Positions 21,624-32,558 of a stretch of DNA of 64,000 nt are shown in pieces (position 1 is the stretch's first letter; each line of letters starts with the position of its first letter). This DNA comes from Orobanche coerulescens (lineage: Eukaryota > Streptophyta > Magnoliopsida > Lamiales > Orobanchaceae). The translations under genes were made by a program, and so were the position numbers. A model generated the notes under the pieces. The model had not been told where the DNA came from. It worked only from the letters and a program-made list of their open reading frames with translations, and made no database searches. The DNA lies in the NCBI GenBank assembly GCA_033398695.1, contig CM065815.1, positions 13,670,501 through 13,734,500 on the forward strand. Direction: 5' to 3'.

Positions 21624-21849
21624 TAAGATTCATAGATATCTTGGCAGTCGGGTTTTAGTTGGGTCTGGTTACGTCATTTAATTTATGGGTCGTTGTAACA
21701 TCACTGCACAGCCAGCGTCGTCATGTGGACCGTGGTTGTAAGTTTCCTAATCTCATATACTACCATTTTGTTTATTTTGAGTTTTGTGGATATTGACGGA
21801 TTTCCTTTAGAAGATTTTGCCCTGGATATTGAGTATTTGTGTTTACAGT

Positions 21850-23154
21850 ATGTTGAGAGGAGGTCGTGGACGCAGACGTGGTAATGCGAGACAGGAGGAT
21901 TCATCTTCTACCCCGGATTTATCGGCCAATCGAACTGATTCCCATTCTGGAGGATAACAGGAGTCGGTAAATGATGACCGAACTCGAACTATGAAGGAAG
22001 ACGCAAATCCTAACATGCCAGGAGTGCTTCAACAGGTGGTCACTCAGATGACCCAGTTTGGTCAGGTGGTTGACCGCATGCAGATGACGATGGGCCAACA
22101 GCGTAACGAGGACAACCGGGGAGACAAGTGGCTTACGGAAGTGGTCAAGTTACACCCACCGAAATTCGACGGTTCTGCAGAGATGCCTACTTGGGATCAC
22201 TGGCTGAAGGAATTAGAGAAAATATTTGCGGAAATTAACTGTCCCGATGATCTAAAAGTCCCGATCGCTCAGTATTTTCTGACTGGGGAAGCTTTCGACT
22301 GGTGGGAGGCCATTCGACCTGAGGATCATCATGCTGACTGGACAGAATTCAAATTAATGATGGAAGCACAATATTGTCCTCATCCAGTTAGAGAGGCTAG
22401 AGTCCGAGAGTTTTTCTCACCGCAAAATCTGGAGGCATCTGTGATAGACATGATTAAGACTTTTAATCACCAGCTGACCTGTGTGCGACATTTGGTCAGG
22501 ACCGAGGCGGAAAAGATTTTTCATTTCGACATGCGGATGAAGCCAGAGATTCAGCAATATATGTCCGAATTTGAATGTACTACTTTGCGACAGTATCAGG
22601 ACAAAGCACTGGCCTACGAGATGAAAGAGGCAGCGGCGGAGAAATCGGCGGAAGCAAAGAAACAGAAAGTGTCTGGCAACTTTGCTGAGAACAAGAGTAG
22701 TGGTCCCCGCAAGGGCCAGTCTTCTTTTCATTCATCCAGGAAACCTCTGTATCTTTCTCGAGGTGGAAAGAAGTTCCGGACAGCATCAACAGTTTCAGAC
22801 GCATCGAAGAAGTGTTATAACTGTGGTCGAGCAGGGCATGTTCGGCGTGGTTGCCACGCTCCTTCCGTGACCTGTTTTGAATGTGGGCAGGAAGGACATC
22901 GTGAGACTTTATGTGGAAATGTGACTAGATCAATGGGTACTCGCACTCTAGCACAAGTTCCGAAGGAGACAAGTGTGAACCTGATACAACAAAGTGGTTT
23001 TCAGCAGCAGAATGTCGGGAAACGAGAGGCATCAAGTGCTGGGTCCGTTCCTCCACGCCTTTACGAGATGAGGAGATCAGATGATCAGAACACTGCTGTT
23101 TCATCAGGTACGATTCAAATTCTTTTGCAATCAGTTAGTGTCTTAATCTATTGA
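21850..23154 (+). pseudogene. gag: Element B gag
   Basis: Structural protein. The start at 21850 is chosen from the basic Arg/Gly-rich opening MLRGGRGRRRGNARQ, shared with K. A TAA at 21955-21957 interrupts it and the same frame then stays open to 23154. Capsid motifs: PPKFDGSAEMPTWDHWLKELEKIF, CPDDLKVPIAQYFLTGEAFDWWEAI, AQYCPHPVREARVREFFS. Two knuckles, CYNCGRAGHVRRGC and CFECGQEGHRETLC, lie at about 22813-22914. Gag runs into protease in the same frame. The gag sequence differs clearly from that of A and C, so B and K form a separate subfamily. Confidence 0.88.
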
Positions 23155-23748
23155 AGAGCTACGCATTCTTTCATATCTTTGAACTGTGTTAATCGTTTGA
23201 AAATATCATTTTTACATGATTGTGAGCCTTATGTTGTGGGCTTGCCGAGTGGAGAATGGATTGTGGGAACTCTAGAAACTAGGGATTTTCCTGTGTCTAT
23301 AGGACGGAGAAATTAGCCATCAAATATTATTGTGGTCGACATCCATGGTGACGATTTAAGTCTTGGAGACGATTGGCTCAACCGCTATGGGGCTATTGTG
23401 AATTATCGGAAGAGAGTTATTTCGATTATTGCTGATGACGGGTCTGAACACTTATTCGAAGGATGGAGACCAGGAAGCTCAGGGGAAGTGATCAAAGCCA
23501 TGAAAGCGGTTAAGTTGCTAAAACAGGGTTGTCACGAGTTTTGGTGTTATGCTATGAAAAAGGAAGAAGGAGTAGAGCTCTCATCTATTCCAGTGGCGAA
23601 CGAATTCTCTGACGTATTCCCTGATGAACTACTCGTATTTCCTCCGCGAATAGCTATAGAGTTTAATATTGAATTGGAACCAGGAGCCACACCTATTTCC
23701 ATAGCACCATACCGTATGGCGCCAACCGAGATGTACGAGTTAAAGAAA
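23155..23748 (+). pseudogene. pro: Element B protease (active site lost)
   Basis: Protease region in frame with gag. A TGA at 23152-23154 falls in the active-site motif: the sequence reads VSVLIY, stop, RATHSFISLNCVNRL where K has LFDLGATHSFIS. A TAG at 23314-23316 replaces Trp (TGG in K). The C-terminal part DDLSLGDDWLNRYGAIVNYRKRVISII and the linker KLLKQGCHEFWCYAMKKEE are intact. The catalytic Asp is lost. Confidence 0.82.
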
Positions 23749-24580
23749 TAGCTTGAGGAATTGTTGCAGAAGGGCTACATTCAACCTAGCGTTTCCCCTT
23801 GGGGAGCACCCGTTCTTTTTGTCCGGAAGAAAGATGGATCCCTCCGATTGTGTATTGATTACAGGGAGCTAAACAAGGTGACGATCGAGAATAAGTACCC
23901 ACTACCTCGGATCGACGACTTGTTTGATCAACTGCAGGGGGCAACAGTATTCTCGAAGATCGACTTGAGATCAGGATACCATCAGTTGAGAATTAAGAAA
24001 TCGGATATACCAAAATAGGCTTTCAGATCCCGGTACGGGCACTATGAATTTGTGGTGATGCCATTTGGACTTACTAATGCTCCTGCGGTGTTTATGCAAT
24101 TGATGAATCGGGTATTCTTAGAATACTTGGATAAATTTGTAGTCATTTTCAGCAATGACATCTTGATTTATTCGAAGGATTCAGAAGAGCATGCAGAGCA
24201 TTTGCGTATCATTTTGATTACTTTGGAATGAACAGCTTTATGCGAAACTTTCTGAATCCGAGTTCTGGCTTAAGGAAGTAACGTTCCTTGGGCACGTGAT
24301 ATCGTCCGACGGAGTTCATGTGGACCCGAAGAAAGTTGAGGCAATCTTGGAGTGGGAATCTCCTAAGAACGTGAAGGAAGTCCGAAGTTTCTTAGGACTT
24401 GCTGGATATTATCGCCGTTTTGTAGAAGGATTTTCCAAAATTTCTCATCCACTTACTTAGTTGTTGCAGAAGACTCAAAAATTCGTGTAGGCCGAGAAGT
24501 GTGAGACTAGCTTTGATGAACTTAAGAGAAGACTGACAACGGCGCCAGTACTAGCACTACCAGATGGGACTGATGGATTC
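23749..24580 (+). pseudogene. RT: Element B reverse transcriptase (catalytic Asp changed)
   Basis: RT with [87 protein letters not shown]. The catalytic box reads [12 protein letters not shown] instead of FIDD, so the first Asp is Asn. In-frame stops lie at 23749-23751 (CAG in A) and 24016-24018. A frameshift near 24228 precedes the connection segment [23 protein letters not shown] and [21 protein letters not shown], which carries more TAG stops near 24460 and at 24488-24490. Confidence 0.88.
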
Positions 24581-25171
24581 ATGGTATACAACGATGCTTT
24601 AAATCAGGGTCTGGGTTGCGTGTTGATGCAGAAGGATAGAGTGATTGCCTACGCCTCTCGACAGTTGAAACCGTACGAGGTTAACTACCCAACTCATGAT
24701 TTAGAGTTAGCAACTGTCGTCTTTGCCCTGAAGATTTGGCGACATTATTTGTATGGCACTCATTGTCAGATCTTCACAGATCATAAGAGTCTCAAGTATA
24801 TTTTCAGTCAGAAGGAATTAAACATGAGGCAGAGGAGATGGCTGGAATTGATCAAAGATTACGACTTGGAGATTCTTTATCACCCAGACAAAGCAAACGT
24901 GGTAGCTGATGCACTGAGCCGCAAACCTGTTTCTCTTCGAGTGTTGGAAGCGCTTACGTCCCAACCCAGCATTCAACGGGAACTGATTCGCAAAGGAATT
25001 GAAGTATGGTCGCAAAGGGTCCAAGGGCAGCTATGTATGATGAAATTAACTTCGTCATTAATCGAAGAAATCAAATCTAAGCAGTTGGATGACTCTCTGA
25101 TTTTTCCATTACGTGATGAAGTGAACAAAGGAAAGGCCCCCGGATTTGGATACAGGATGATGGAGTTCTAA
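24500..25171 (+). pseudogene. RH: Element B RNase H and start of integrase
   Basis: RNase H with [18 protein letters not shown] (first Asp kept, preceding Ser changed to Asn), [32 protein letters not shown] and [18 protein letters not shown]. It is open from 24581 to 25171, including the linker to integrase, and ends at a one-base shift near 25148, after which the frame changes. Confidence 0.85.
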
Positions 25172-26487
25172 GATTTCAAAGTCGACTTTGCGTCCCCGAT
25201 GACGATGTTTTGAAGCAGACCATCATGAAGGAAGACCAAAACATGCCCTATTCTATTCACCCAGGCACCAGTAAGATGTATAAGGATCTAAAACAAAATT
25301 TGTGGTGGGGAAATATGAAGAAGGACGTGGCGGAGTACGTCTCGAAGTGCTTAACTTGTCAACAGGTCAAGATTGAACATCAGCGACCTGACAGAATGTT
25401 GAAACCACTTCCGATCCCTGAATGGAAGTGGGAGGATATATCGATGGACTTTATCACTAGTATGCCAAGGACCAGAATGGGGATGAATATGATTTGGGTG
25501 ATAGTGGATCGTCTAACCAAGTTGGCTCATTTACTGGGTATTAAAGATACTTGGGGGTCAGAGAGATTAGCACGAGTGTTCATTGCAGAGATAGTCCGAT
25601 TGCATGGTACGCCTAAGACCATTATTTCGGACCGGGATGGTCGCTTTGTGTCACACTTTTGGAAGGCAATTCATAAGGCCTTGGGAACCGAGCTAAACCT
25701 TAGCACAGGTTATCATCATCAGACGGACGCACAGCCCGAAAGGACTATACAGACAGTAGAAGATATGCTAAGAGCTTGTGCCTTGGATTGGTCAACCGAT
25801 TGGGAGATTCATTTGCCGTTGATCGAATTTCCCTACAACAATAGTTGGCATGCTTCCATTAAGATGGCACCATTTGAAGCATTGTACGTAAGAAGATGTA
25901 GATCGCCCCTGTGCTTAGATGATTCTTCTGATTTGATCGGAACTGAACCAGAGTTGATAGTTCAGACTCAAGAGAAAGTAGCACTGATTCGTGGAAGGCT
26001 GTTGACTGCCCAGAGTCGACAGAAGTCTTATGCAGACGTGCGTCGTCGCCCGTTAGAGTTTGTAACTGGGGACCACGTGCTACTGAAGGTTTCTCCTACT
26101 CGGGGAATTTTCCGTTTTGGGAAGAAAGGGAAGTTGAGTCCGAGATATATCGCACCATTCGAAATCCTAGAAAGAGTTAGGGAGTTGGCGTACAGGTTGG
26201 CCTTGCCGCCATCGCTGAGTCATGTTCATAATGTATTCCACGAATCCCAATTACGGAAATATGTACCGGATCCCAGTCATATCATTGATTTTGGCGAGAT
26301 TGAAGTGGCTAATGATGGCTTGTTCGAAGAAAAGCCAATCAAGATACTCGAGAGTCGAGTCAAACAATTGAGGAATAAACTGATCTCCTTGGTTAAAGTT
26401 TAGTGGTCCCGACATGGAGTCGAGGAAGCAACTTGGGAGACTAAAGATATTATGAAGTCGAGATACCCGGAATTGTTTTCGTTCTAA
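25172..26487 (+). pseudogene. INT: Element B integrase with chromodomain-like tail
   Basis: Long nearly intact integrase (25210-26403 uninterrupted). The zinc-binding part is MYKDLKQNLWWGNMKKDV and CLTCQQVK. The core has DISMDFITSMPRT, IISDRDGRFVSHFWK and DAQPERTIQTVEDMLRAC. The C-terminal blocks are RRCRSPLCLDD, GPFEILERVRELAYRLALPP with Ala for Gly, and NVFHESQLRKYVPDPSHII. A TAG at 26401-26403 replaces CAG of A and C. The tail then continues RHGVEEATWETKD to a TAA near 26485. It is the longest open integrase in the window. Confidence 0.9.
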
Positions 26488-26522
26488 GTTTCGGGCCGAA
26501 ACTTCTTTTTAGAGGGGTAGTA
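26487..26522 (+). other. Post-pol hairpin and polypurine tract, element B
   Basis: AGTTTCGG and CCGAAACT (26487-26503) form a hairpin over the pol stop, followed by the purine tract AGAGGGGTAG directly before the 3' LTR. Confidence 0.75.
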
Positions 26523-28577
26523 TGTAATGCCCGGATAATTATTATATATTTATCCTGTTTTCGAACTTGTCGCATTGGACTTTGTGGCGTTATTAATCGA
26601 AGATTGGTTTCCCGTATTCGTATCCATACGTTTTTGTATTTCCAACATTCTTTCATGCATGGTTCTGCACGTTATAACGTACGCTAGGTGTTGATCTTAA
26701 CGTACGCTACGATTGTAATATAACGTACGTTATAGCATAAGCTTAACGTACGTAAGCTTCAGTCAATTCGAGATCATACAAGGGTCGGCGTGTGGGGACG
26801 GGGAGAAGATTCTTTGAAATTGCCCCGCGTGAACCTGGACGGCTTTTCAGCTAAGCAAGTCAACTGGGCTTAGCGTACGTTACAGCGGATTGTTAATGCA
26901 CGCTAAGTGCATAGTGTTACGTATGTAACACTACGATAACGTACGTAAGCGAATGCCAGAATCAAGTCAGTGAGTTTTCGCCAAACATTAACGTACGCTA
27001 AAGATTGAGTATATCGTACGCTACGGCCATTACGTACGTAATGGAGAATAGGTAATGTACGTAATGGTTAGAATTCTATTTATAACCCTTAACCCCCATT
27101 TCATTTCTTCCCCAATCCAGCTTCGTTTTTCGCCATCTGAGGACTATCCAGCACAATATAACTCCCATATCATCGTCTTAGCTTGATTTTGAAGATCATA
27201 GACCCTTGTGGATTGGTGTTCAAGCTTCCGGTGTTGAGTTTCTTCAAGTTTTTCGTTCTTCTTCACTATATTGAGGTATCACCAACTTGATTACGTGGTC
27301 TTGGTGATGTTTTGAGTATGAGATTATCAAATCAATTATATTCGCGAGAAGTCGAACATCATGATTTTAGAAGAATAAATTCGGTTGTGCTTCGGTTCTC
27401 TTTTGTTGATTGAACATGTTGAACGAGCCTTATAGTAATTAGACTCTTGAATTTAGCATCCTGAGATTATGAACCCAATTATAACAAGTTTTCGGAGATT
27501 ATCTAAGTTCTTAGGAATTATATGATCGAGCATTTCGTTGGAGAAGTTAATGGATTGAGTTTAAGGTTAATTCCTAGAAGGAGATGACAATCAAGATGAA
27601 CCTAGTGAATAAGTTCTTATGATGATTCGTCGAAGTATTTCCGATATTTTGTTATTGAAGAACATGATTAGAATCCTCCTAAGATGAATTTCATTTCATA
27701 TTGTATCATTCGATCGAAAAGATGTGTTTGAACTTGGATAGTATTCTATGAGATTATTGCTCGGCCGAATAGCGTAGAGTCGATTTAACCGAATGAATTG
27801 GAGCAGATTAGTTCAATTGCCATGATAGGGTATAACATGCCTTTTGATGATTCGTTTGATGATTAGAATGATTATCCGGAACAGTTAGTTATACCGGTAT
27901 TATTGTTCGATGAAGGTTTGGATTTTGGTGAGCTGGTCGAGTGAGAATTCTTCGAGCGGGTTGAAGCCTATTCGTAGTAGCAATCCTTATCGCCATTTCT
28001 GAGGCAAGTATAGTATTTTGAAATTTGTTAATATTGGTGATTTTGATCATGCATACTGTTTATTCATGTTGTTGAGCATGAGATCATTTCCGTTGAATTG
28101 TCATGATATTCGTTATCGATTACTTGAATGTTCATGTTGATGGACATACCGATTTTTGCATATGTGCATGCATAGTTGTGTTTGTGTATGTTGTTTTAAT
28201 CCGAAGGGATCGGGCGATCTATGCTGAGGGCGCTAGATCGGATGTCCACCTCGTGTTGGTCCGACGGGATCATCTTGGGATCTATGTTGAGGGCGCTGGA
28301 TCATTGGACGGGTTTTCCCACCTCATGTTGGTCCGACGGGATCATTTTGGGATCTATGCTGAGGGCGCTGGATCATTGGAATACCAATGTTGTGTTTATG
28401 GAATCATGTGGATTCGCATCGTTGGATTCCAGTAGCAGGAGTCCGTATTGTGTATTTTGTTATGCATCGTTGTTGCATATCCGATTTTGTGTATTATAAT
28501 ACTTGTACTAGCACCGTTTTGCTAACCCCTTCAGGGGTGGACATTTGTTTTGATGTTCAGGTAGCCGAGGAGCGGGG
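26523..28577 (+). mobile_element. 3' LTR of element B, first part
   Basis: Starts TGTAATGCCC and matches the 5' LTR throughout. Dyads start at 26675, 26698, 26721 and 26744 (23 bp apart), followed by the later clusters to about 27065. It is cut at 28577 by element C; the remainder is 48011-48290. Confidence 0.92.
28573..28577. repeat. Left target site duplication of element C (CGGGG)
   Basis: CGGGG, matched at 48006-48010. The B LTR reads through as AGCGGGGAAGC in its 5' copy and in K. Confidence 0.9.
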
Positions 28578-30987
28578 TGTAATACCCGGTTGTAATTCAG
28601 TTGTTATCATTCAGTATTTATCGTTCAGTAATTGTCACTCAGTAATTTTCACTCATTAATGATCATTTATCACTCATAGTCATTCATCATCAATCTTGTT
28701 GGAGAATCGTGTCGTGTTTATCATCTTTGTCATCTTCATAGTGGGTTGTGTGTGAGGAGTTGCGCACGCTATGAACTCTCTTTAGCACGCGCTAATTGAG
28801 TTCAGGTAGGGCACACTACCTCTCAACACTAGCGCATGCTATTTTAGTTCGAGTAGGCAGTCCAGAAGGCACTGGACTGCAGTTGGGTTGCAAGTAGCGC
28901 ACGCTACGAATGGTAAGTGGCGCGCGCTAGTAGGTCGAAGTAGCGCACGCTATGCAGTCGGTGTAGCGCGTGCTAAGGCCGGATCAGGCAGAGTCCAGTG
29001 GCTACTGGACTGTTTAGGAATAATTCCTAGTGCACGCTACGAGTAGATTAGCGTACGCTAATCGGTGTCTGTAGCATACGCTGATTTTTGTGAGTAGCGC
29101 GCGCTATCCCAATCAGATCAGAGAACAGGAGGTTCTGGACTTCAGTACTGGGCACCAGATAAATCGTTAGTGCACGCTAACATTTTGAGTTAGCGCACGC
29201 TAGGTATACGGTTGTAGCGCACGCTACAAAAGGTACGTAGCGCACGCTACCGTTGTGATCATAGGGTACTGGACTACCCAGTACACCTGTTAGCGCACGC
29301 TACGCACAGGAGCTAGCGCACGCTAACTGGAATTTGCTATATATTGGACAGTGCAGTCCATTTCGTCATTTCATCATCCCACTTCATTCCTTCGGCGGTT
29401 TTGGGCGATTACGGGCGATTCGGAGAGTGTTCTTCGAGGTGCAATCAACTATCAACATCTTCAAGCTTATCATTCGGACTAATCATCATTCCATCATCCC
29501 CATCACATCAAATTAAGGTATTAACCTCTTGGATCTAGTATTTCGGATTTTGGGCATTTTTCCTTCCGATTTCTTCGTGTAAGCTTGGATTGTTGTTGGA
29601 ATATGTTAGATATGGATTATCTACCCTGGATAAATGTATTCCTACGGATTTAATAGCATGTATTTCGGATTTCACGAATTGTTGGGGGTTTGAATCAAGA
29701 ACACTTTGGGGTTGACTTTGACATTTTTGGGGATTTTCGATTAGATGTTGTCGTTAACTCGAATTGTGGATTCCTACGGGATTATTGATATCATTGAAGT
29801 TGTTTTGTTGGTTTGAAATACTCATTTTGGAGTTGGTTTCGATATATTCGGGATTTGATATTATCAAAGGATGTGTGTTGCTAAGTGTTCGCTAGAATGC
29901 CTCAATGAGTTTGGATATTGTTGTATCGACGTTTGAGTTGGTTATAATCGTGTTTGATACGTATATTGAGCAATGTTGGTAATTGTCATTCAAGGTTGTT
30001 CGAGCGACCGACATCCCTTTTTGGATGTTGTTCGAGGAAGGACATTCTTCACTGGTTGTGTAAGTTAATTCTTACTCGGTTAAAAGGATTTTCATTCCTT
30101 TCGTTGTTGTTCATTCATAATCATAGTTCATTCATACTGTATTAACCGTATTGAGACTTGTAATTGTCAATTAATCACTTCATTCACGAGGAACGATGGT
30201 TCCAATCATTTCATTGAGCTATCATTCGTTTCACCATCATTTCATCTCGGTGAGTCATTCTTGATTTTGTCGGATTATTATTCATTATTATTCTTCATGG
30301 TCATTCCTTGCCCATATGACCTTCTGGGTTCATATTGCGTGTCCGGGTGGGGATGTGTGGAATTTTTAGTCGGGCATGTGATGGTCATGTGTTGGGTTCA
30401 CCGACACATTGGACTGTGCACACGGTAATGTACCTCCGTGAGACTAATTAGATACAAGGACGGGTGTGTCCGGACACTCGTCTTGTGCACTTGCACATAC
30501 CATTACGGGTGTACTATGATGCCTCTCTTCAGCGTCATTTCATAATTAAGATATATCATGATTGTGTTTATTCAACTCTTGAGGATTGTTGTTCTGTGTA
30601 ACTGACCCCGTTGGGGGATGTTATTTTTTAGGTCATGGCAAGGCTAAGGCATGGGAAGAGAACGCTGACGGCGAGGAGTCCCAGTAATACTAGTAGGGGG
30701 CCCCAGTCCTTTCATTCACTCGTGTTTTCTTTATTTTATTTCCGCTGCAGACTTCCATTTGGATCTTCATTTCATTCAGTGTTGTATATTTTATCTTTAT
30801 ATAAAATATACATGTATTCGGTATTATCTTGGGTGTGTTGTAATGAAACTCCTCATCGGAGTGATTGATGATATATTGTGGTTCGGTACTACAATTATAT
30901 TATTTAATTCATTAATTTTCATTCGCCTGGTGGGTCCCAATCGGGGGTCCACAGCACTGTAATATCCGCCTAGTTTAGGGTGTTACA
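28578..30987 (+). mobile_element. 5' LTR of element C
   Basis: 2410 bp from TGTAATACCC to GGTGTTACA. Dyad array at 28760-29325, TATA-like box at 29338-29348 (CTATATATTGG), then R-U5 without coding content. It contains one 23-bp dyad unit that the 3' LTR lacks, and lacks roughly 45 bp present in the 3' LTR near 45672-45720. Confidence 0.92.
28760..29325. repeat. U3 dyad array, C 5' LTR (TAGCGCACGCTA type), 23-bp register
   Basis: About 18 dyads. Runs with exact 23-bp steps start at 28918/28941, 29049/29072/29095, 29168/29191, 29215/29238 and 29291/29314. The consensus TAGCGCACGCTA is imperfectly palindromic at its two central bases. Short non-dyad stretches separate the runs; these include repeated CCAGTR/ACTGGACT elements. 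Confidence 0.92.
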
Positions 30988-30991
30988 GAGT

Positions 30992-31003
30992 AGGTATCGG
31001 AGC
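30992..31003 (+). other. Primer binding site of element C (degenerate)
   Basis: AGGTATCGGAGC, two changes from the initiator Met tRNA complement, 4 bp after the LTR. Confidence 0.7.
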
Positions 31004-31486
31004 GTGGTTTTGAATACTACCTTCCGAGTCATGTCTCATTTGAAATCATCATTCATCAGACTAGTATCATTGGACTTTCGCGTCACGTGTGACCTATGCA
31101 AGAGCCGAGCCCCTCAGACCAAAGAACAGTAAGATTTCTGACGCCATGATATAATTTCTGGCAATAAGAATCACACATTCATCATTCAACAGTCAACAAT
31201 CCTCATTCATCATTTTCATTTGTGATCAAGTCGATCATGTTAATTCATTAATCACTCAGTTCATGTCATTGTTCAGTTGTTGATCTGAGGATCATATCAT
31301 TAATCTTGTTAACTTGTTCAAGATAATCATTTCAAGAATTTCATCAGATAATCACGTCACTTCAGTTGATCATTCATGTGATCATTGTGTTTGAGCGCGT
31401 ATGCTCATTTTCATCATTTCATAACGTAATCAAACTGTGATATTCATGCGAGATATATAATTATCATGTGACTTTCCCACTTCAGT
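31004..31486 (+). other. Untranslated leader of element C
   Basis: About 480 bp rich in TCAT/ATCA repeats (CATTCATCA-like). No reading frame. It leads to the gag start at 31487. Confidence 0.6.
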
Positions 31487-31672
31487 ATGGAGAAAGTTGG
31501 CAGAGGGCGCGGGGGAAGAGGTCTTGGTGCGGGCCGAAACCCGAGAGATCTTGTGAATACATGCGCTAATGCAAGGAATAATGCTAATTCATCGAGCAGT
31601 GATGCTGCCACTCATTCACCTGGACGTAATCATTCACTATCAGGGAGTCGTATCCAGGACACAGCTCAGTCA
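31487..31672 (+). pseudogene. gag: Element C gag, N-terminal part cut by element D
   Basis: Starts MEKVGRGRGGRGLGAGRNP, the basic Gly/Arg-rich gag opening shared with A, followed by a Ser-rich segment. It runs without a stop to the D duplication AGTCA (31668-31672) and continues after D at 41022 in a matching frame. Confidence 0.85.
31668..31672. repeat. Left target site duplication of element D (AGTCA)
   Basis: AGTCA, matched exactly at 41017-41021. Confidence 0.9.
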
Positions 31673-32558
31673 TGTTGTTACCCAAAATATTATCCGGAGA
31701 TGATATTGCTGGAATGGTCGAGTAACAAACAAATGCGAGAACACTTCCGTGGGAAAGTAAATAACACAAGATTTGCCGGGGTTGTTAGTCCCGGGCTTGA
31801 ATGCTCTCGCGAGATGTTATTAATATAAATACTTCGGAGTACAAATATTAATGTTAGAATACTGTTACAATGAGTGTAAAGATTCTAGTTATCTTAGCTA
31901 TAGAGCGTGAAGATTGCCGGAAGAACCAGATATGAAGTTCTGTGAGTTCTTGCTTATGTATCACTGTGTATGTGTAAGTATTCGTCAGATAAGTGTTCTG
32001 ATCTTGTTGTACGTTCTTTTATGTGAGTTTCTGAATGTCCCTTGGCCACTGTTGGAGGCCTACTATTTATAGTAGGAAAGGTTGCTGGGTCATCCCCGGC
32101 GATCGAGGGCGACCGCCGTATTCTATATTAGAATAATGCGGGCGATCGTCCCATCACGTGGGATTGTTTCCTTAAAGTCCGAGGCTGGAGCTGGCAGCCA
32201 GCTGTGCGGGCCAATGAGGAGCCTGCAAGCGTCCTGAGTCGCTGTCTGGGGAGGACCCACTTTGTACCTTTCGGCGGGCCTGTCGGTAGGTGTGAGGTTG
32301 GTGACAGGCTGGGGTCAAAGGCCTTAACTTACGGTGCCTTTTTTGGATCTGCACATGGGTCTTCGTCCAAGATTCGGTCTTCGAAGACTCTGACGGGTTT
32401 CGGATTCACATGCGGTATGGGACGATCGTCTACAATCAGATATCATTGGCGATCGCCTTGGACGTGATCGCTAGGTGCTTGCCCAGCGTCTGCCTTCTTT
32501 AGCTGGCTCCTGACCATTATGCCGATCGTGATCGAGGCGTATAAATCGCCGCACAACA
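31673..32558 (-). mobile_element. 3' LTR of element D
   Basis: 886 bp, plus-strand ends TGTTGTTACCC and CGCACAACA. A TATA box lies in a short palindrome (CCTACTATTTATAGTAGG, about 32060-32077, minus strand). U3 is rich in CGATCG-centred dyads (32100, 32143, 32423, 32450). Confidence 0.9.

Noticed and set aside
28103..28499. Overlapping frames of 110 and 92 aa in the B LTR
   Set aside because: Translations of the U5 tandem repeat, also present as such in the other B-family LTRs; the apparent protein repeats only reflect the DNA repeat.
28760..29325. CRISPR-like array of short palindromic repeats
   Set aside because: The repeats are 12 bp with 11-bp spacers, imperfect, inside the U3 of a plant LTR, with no cas genes.
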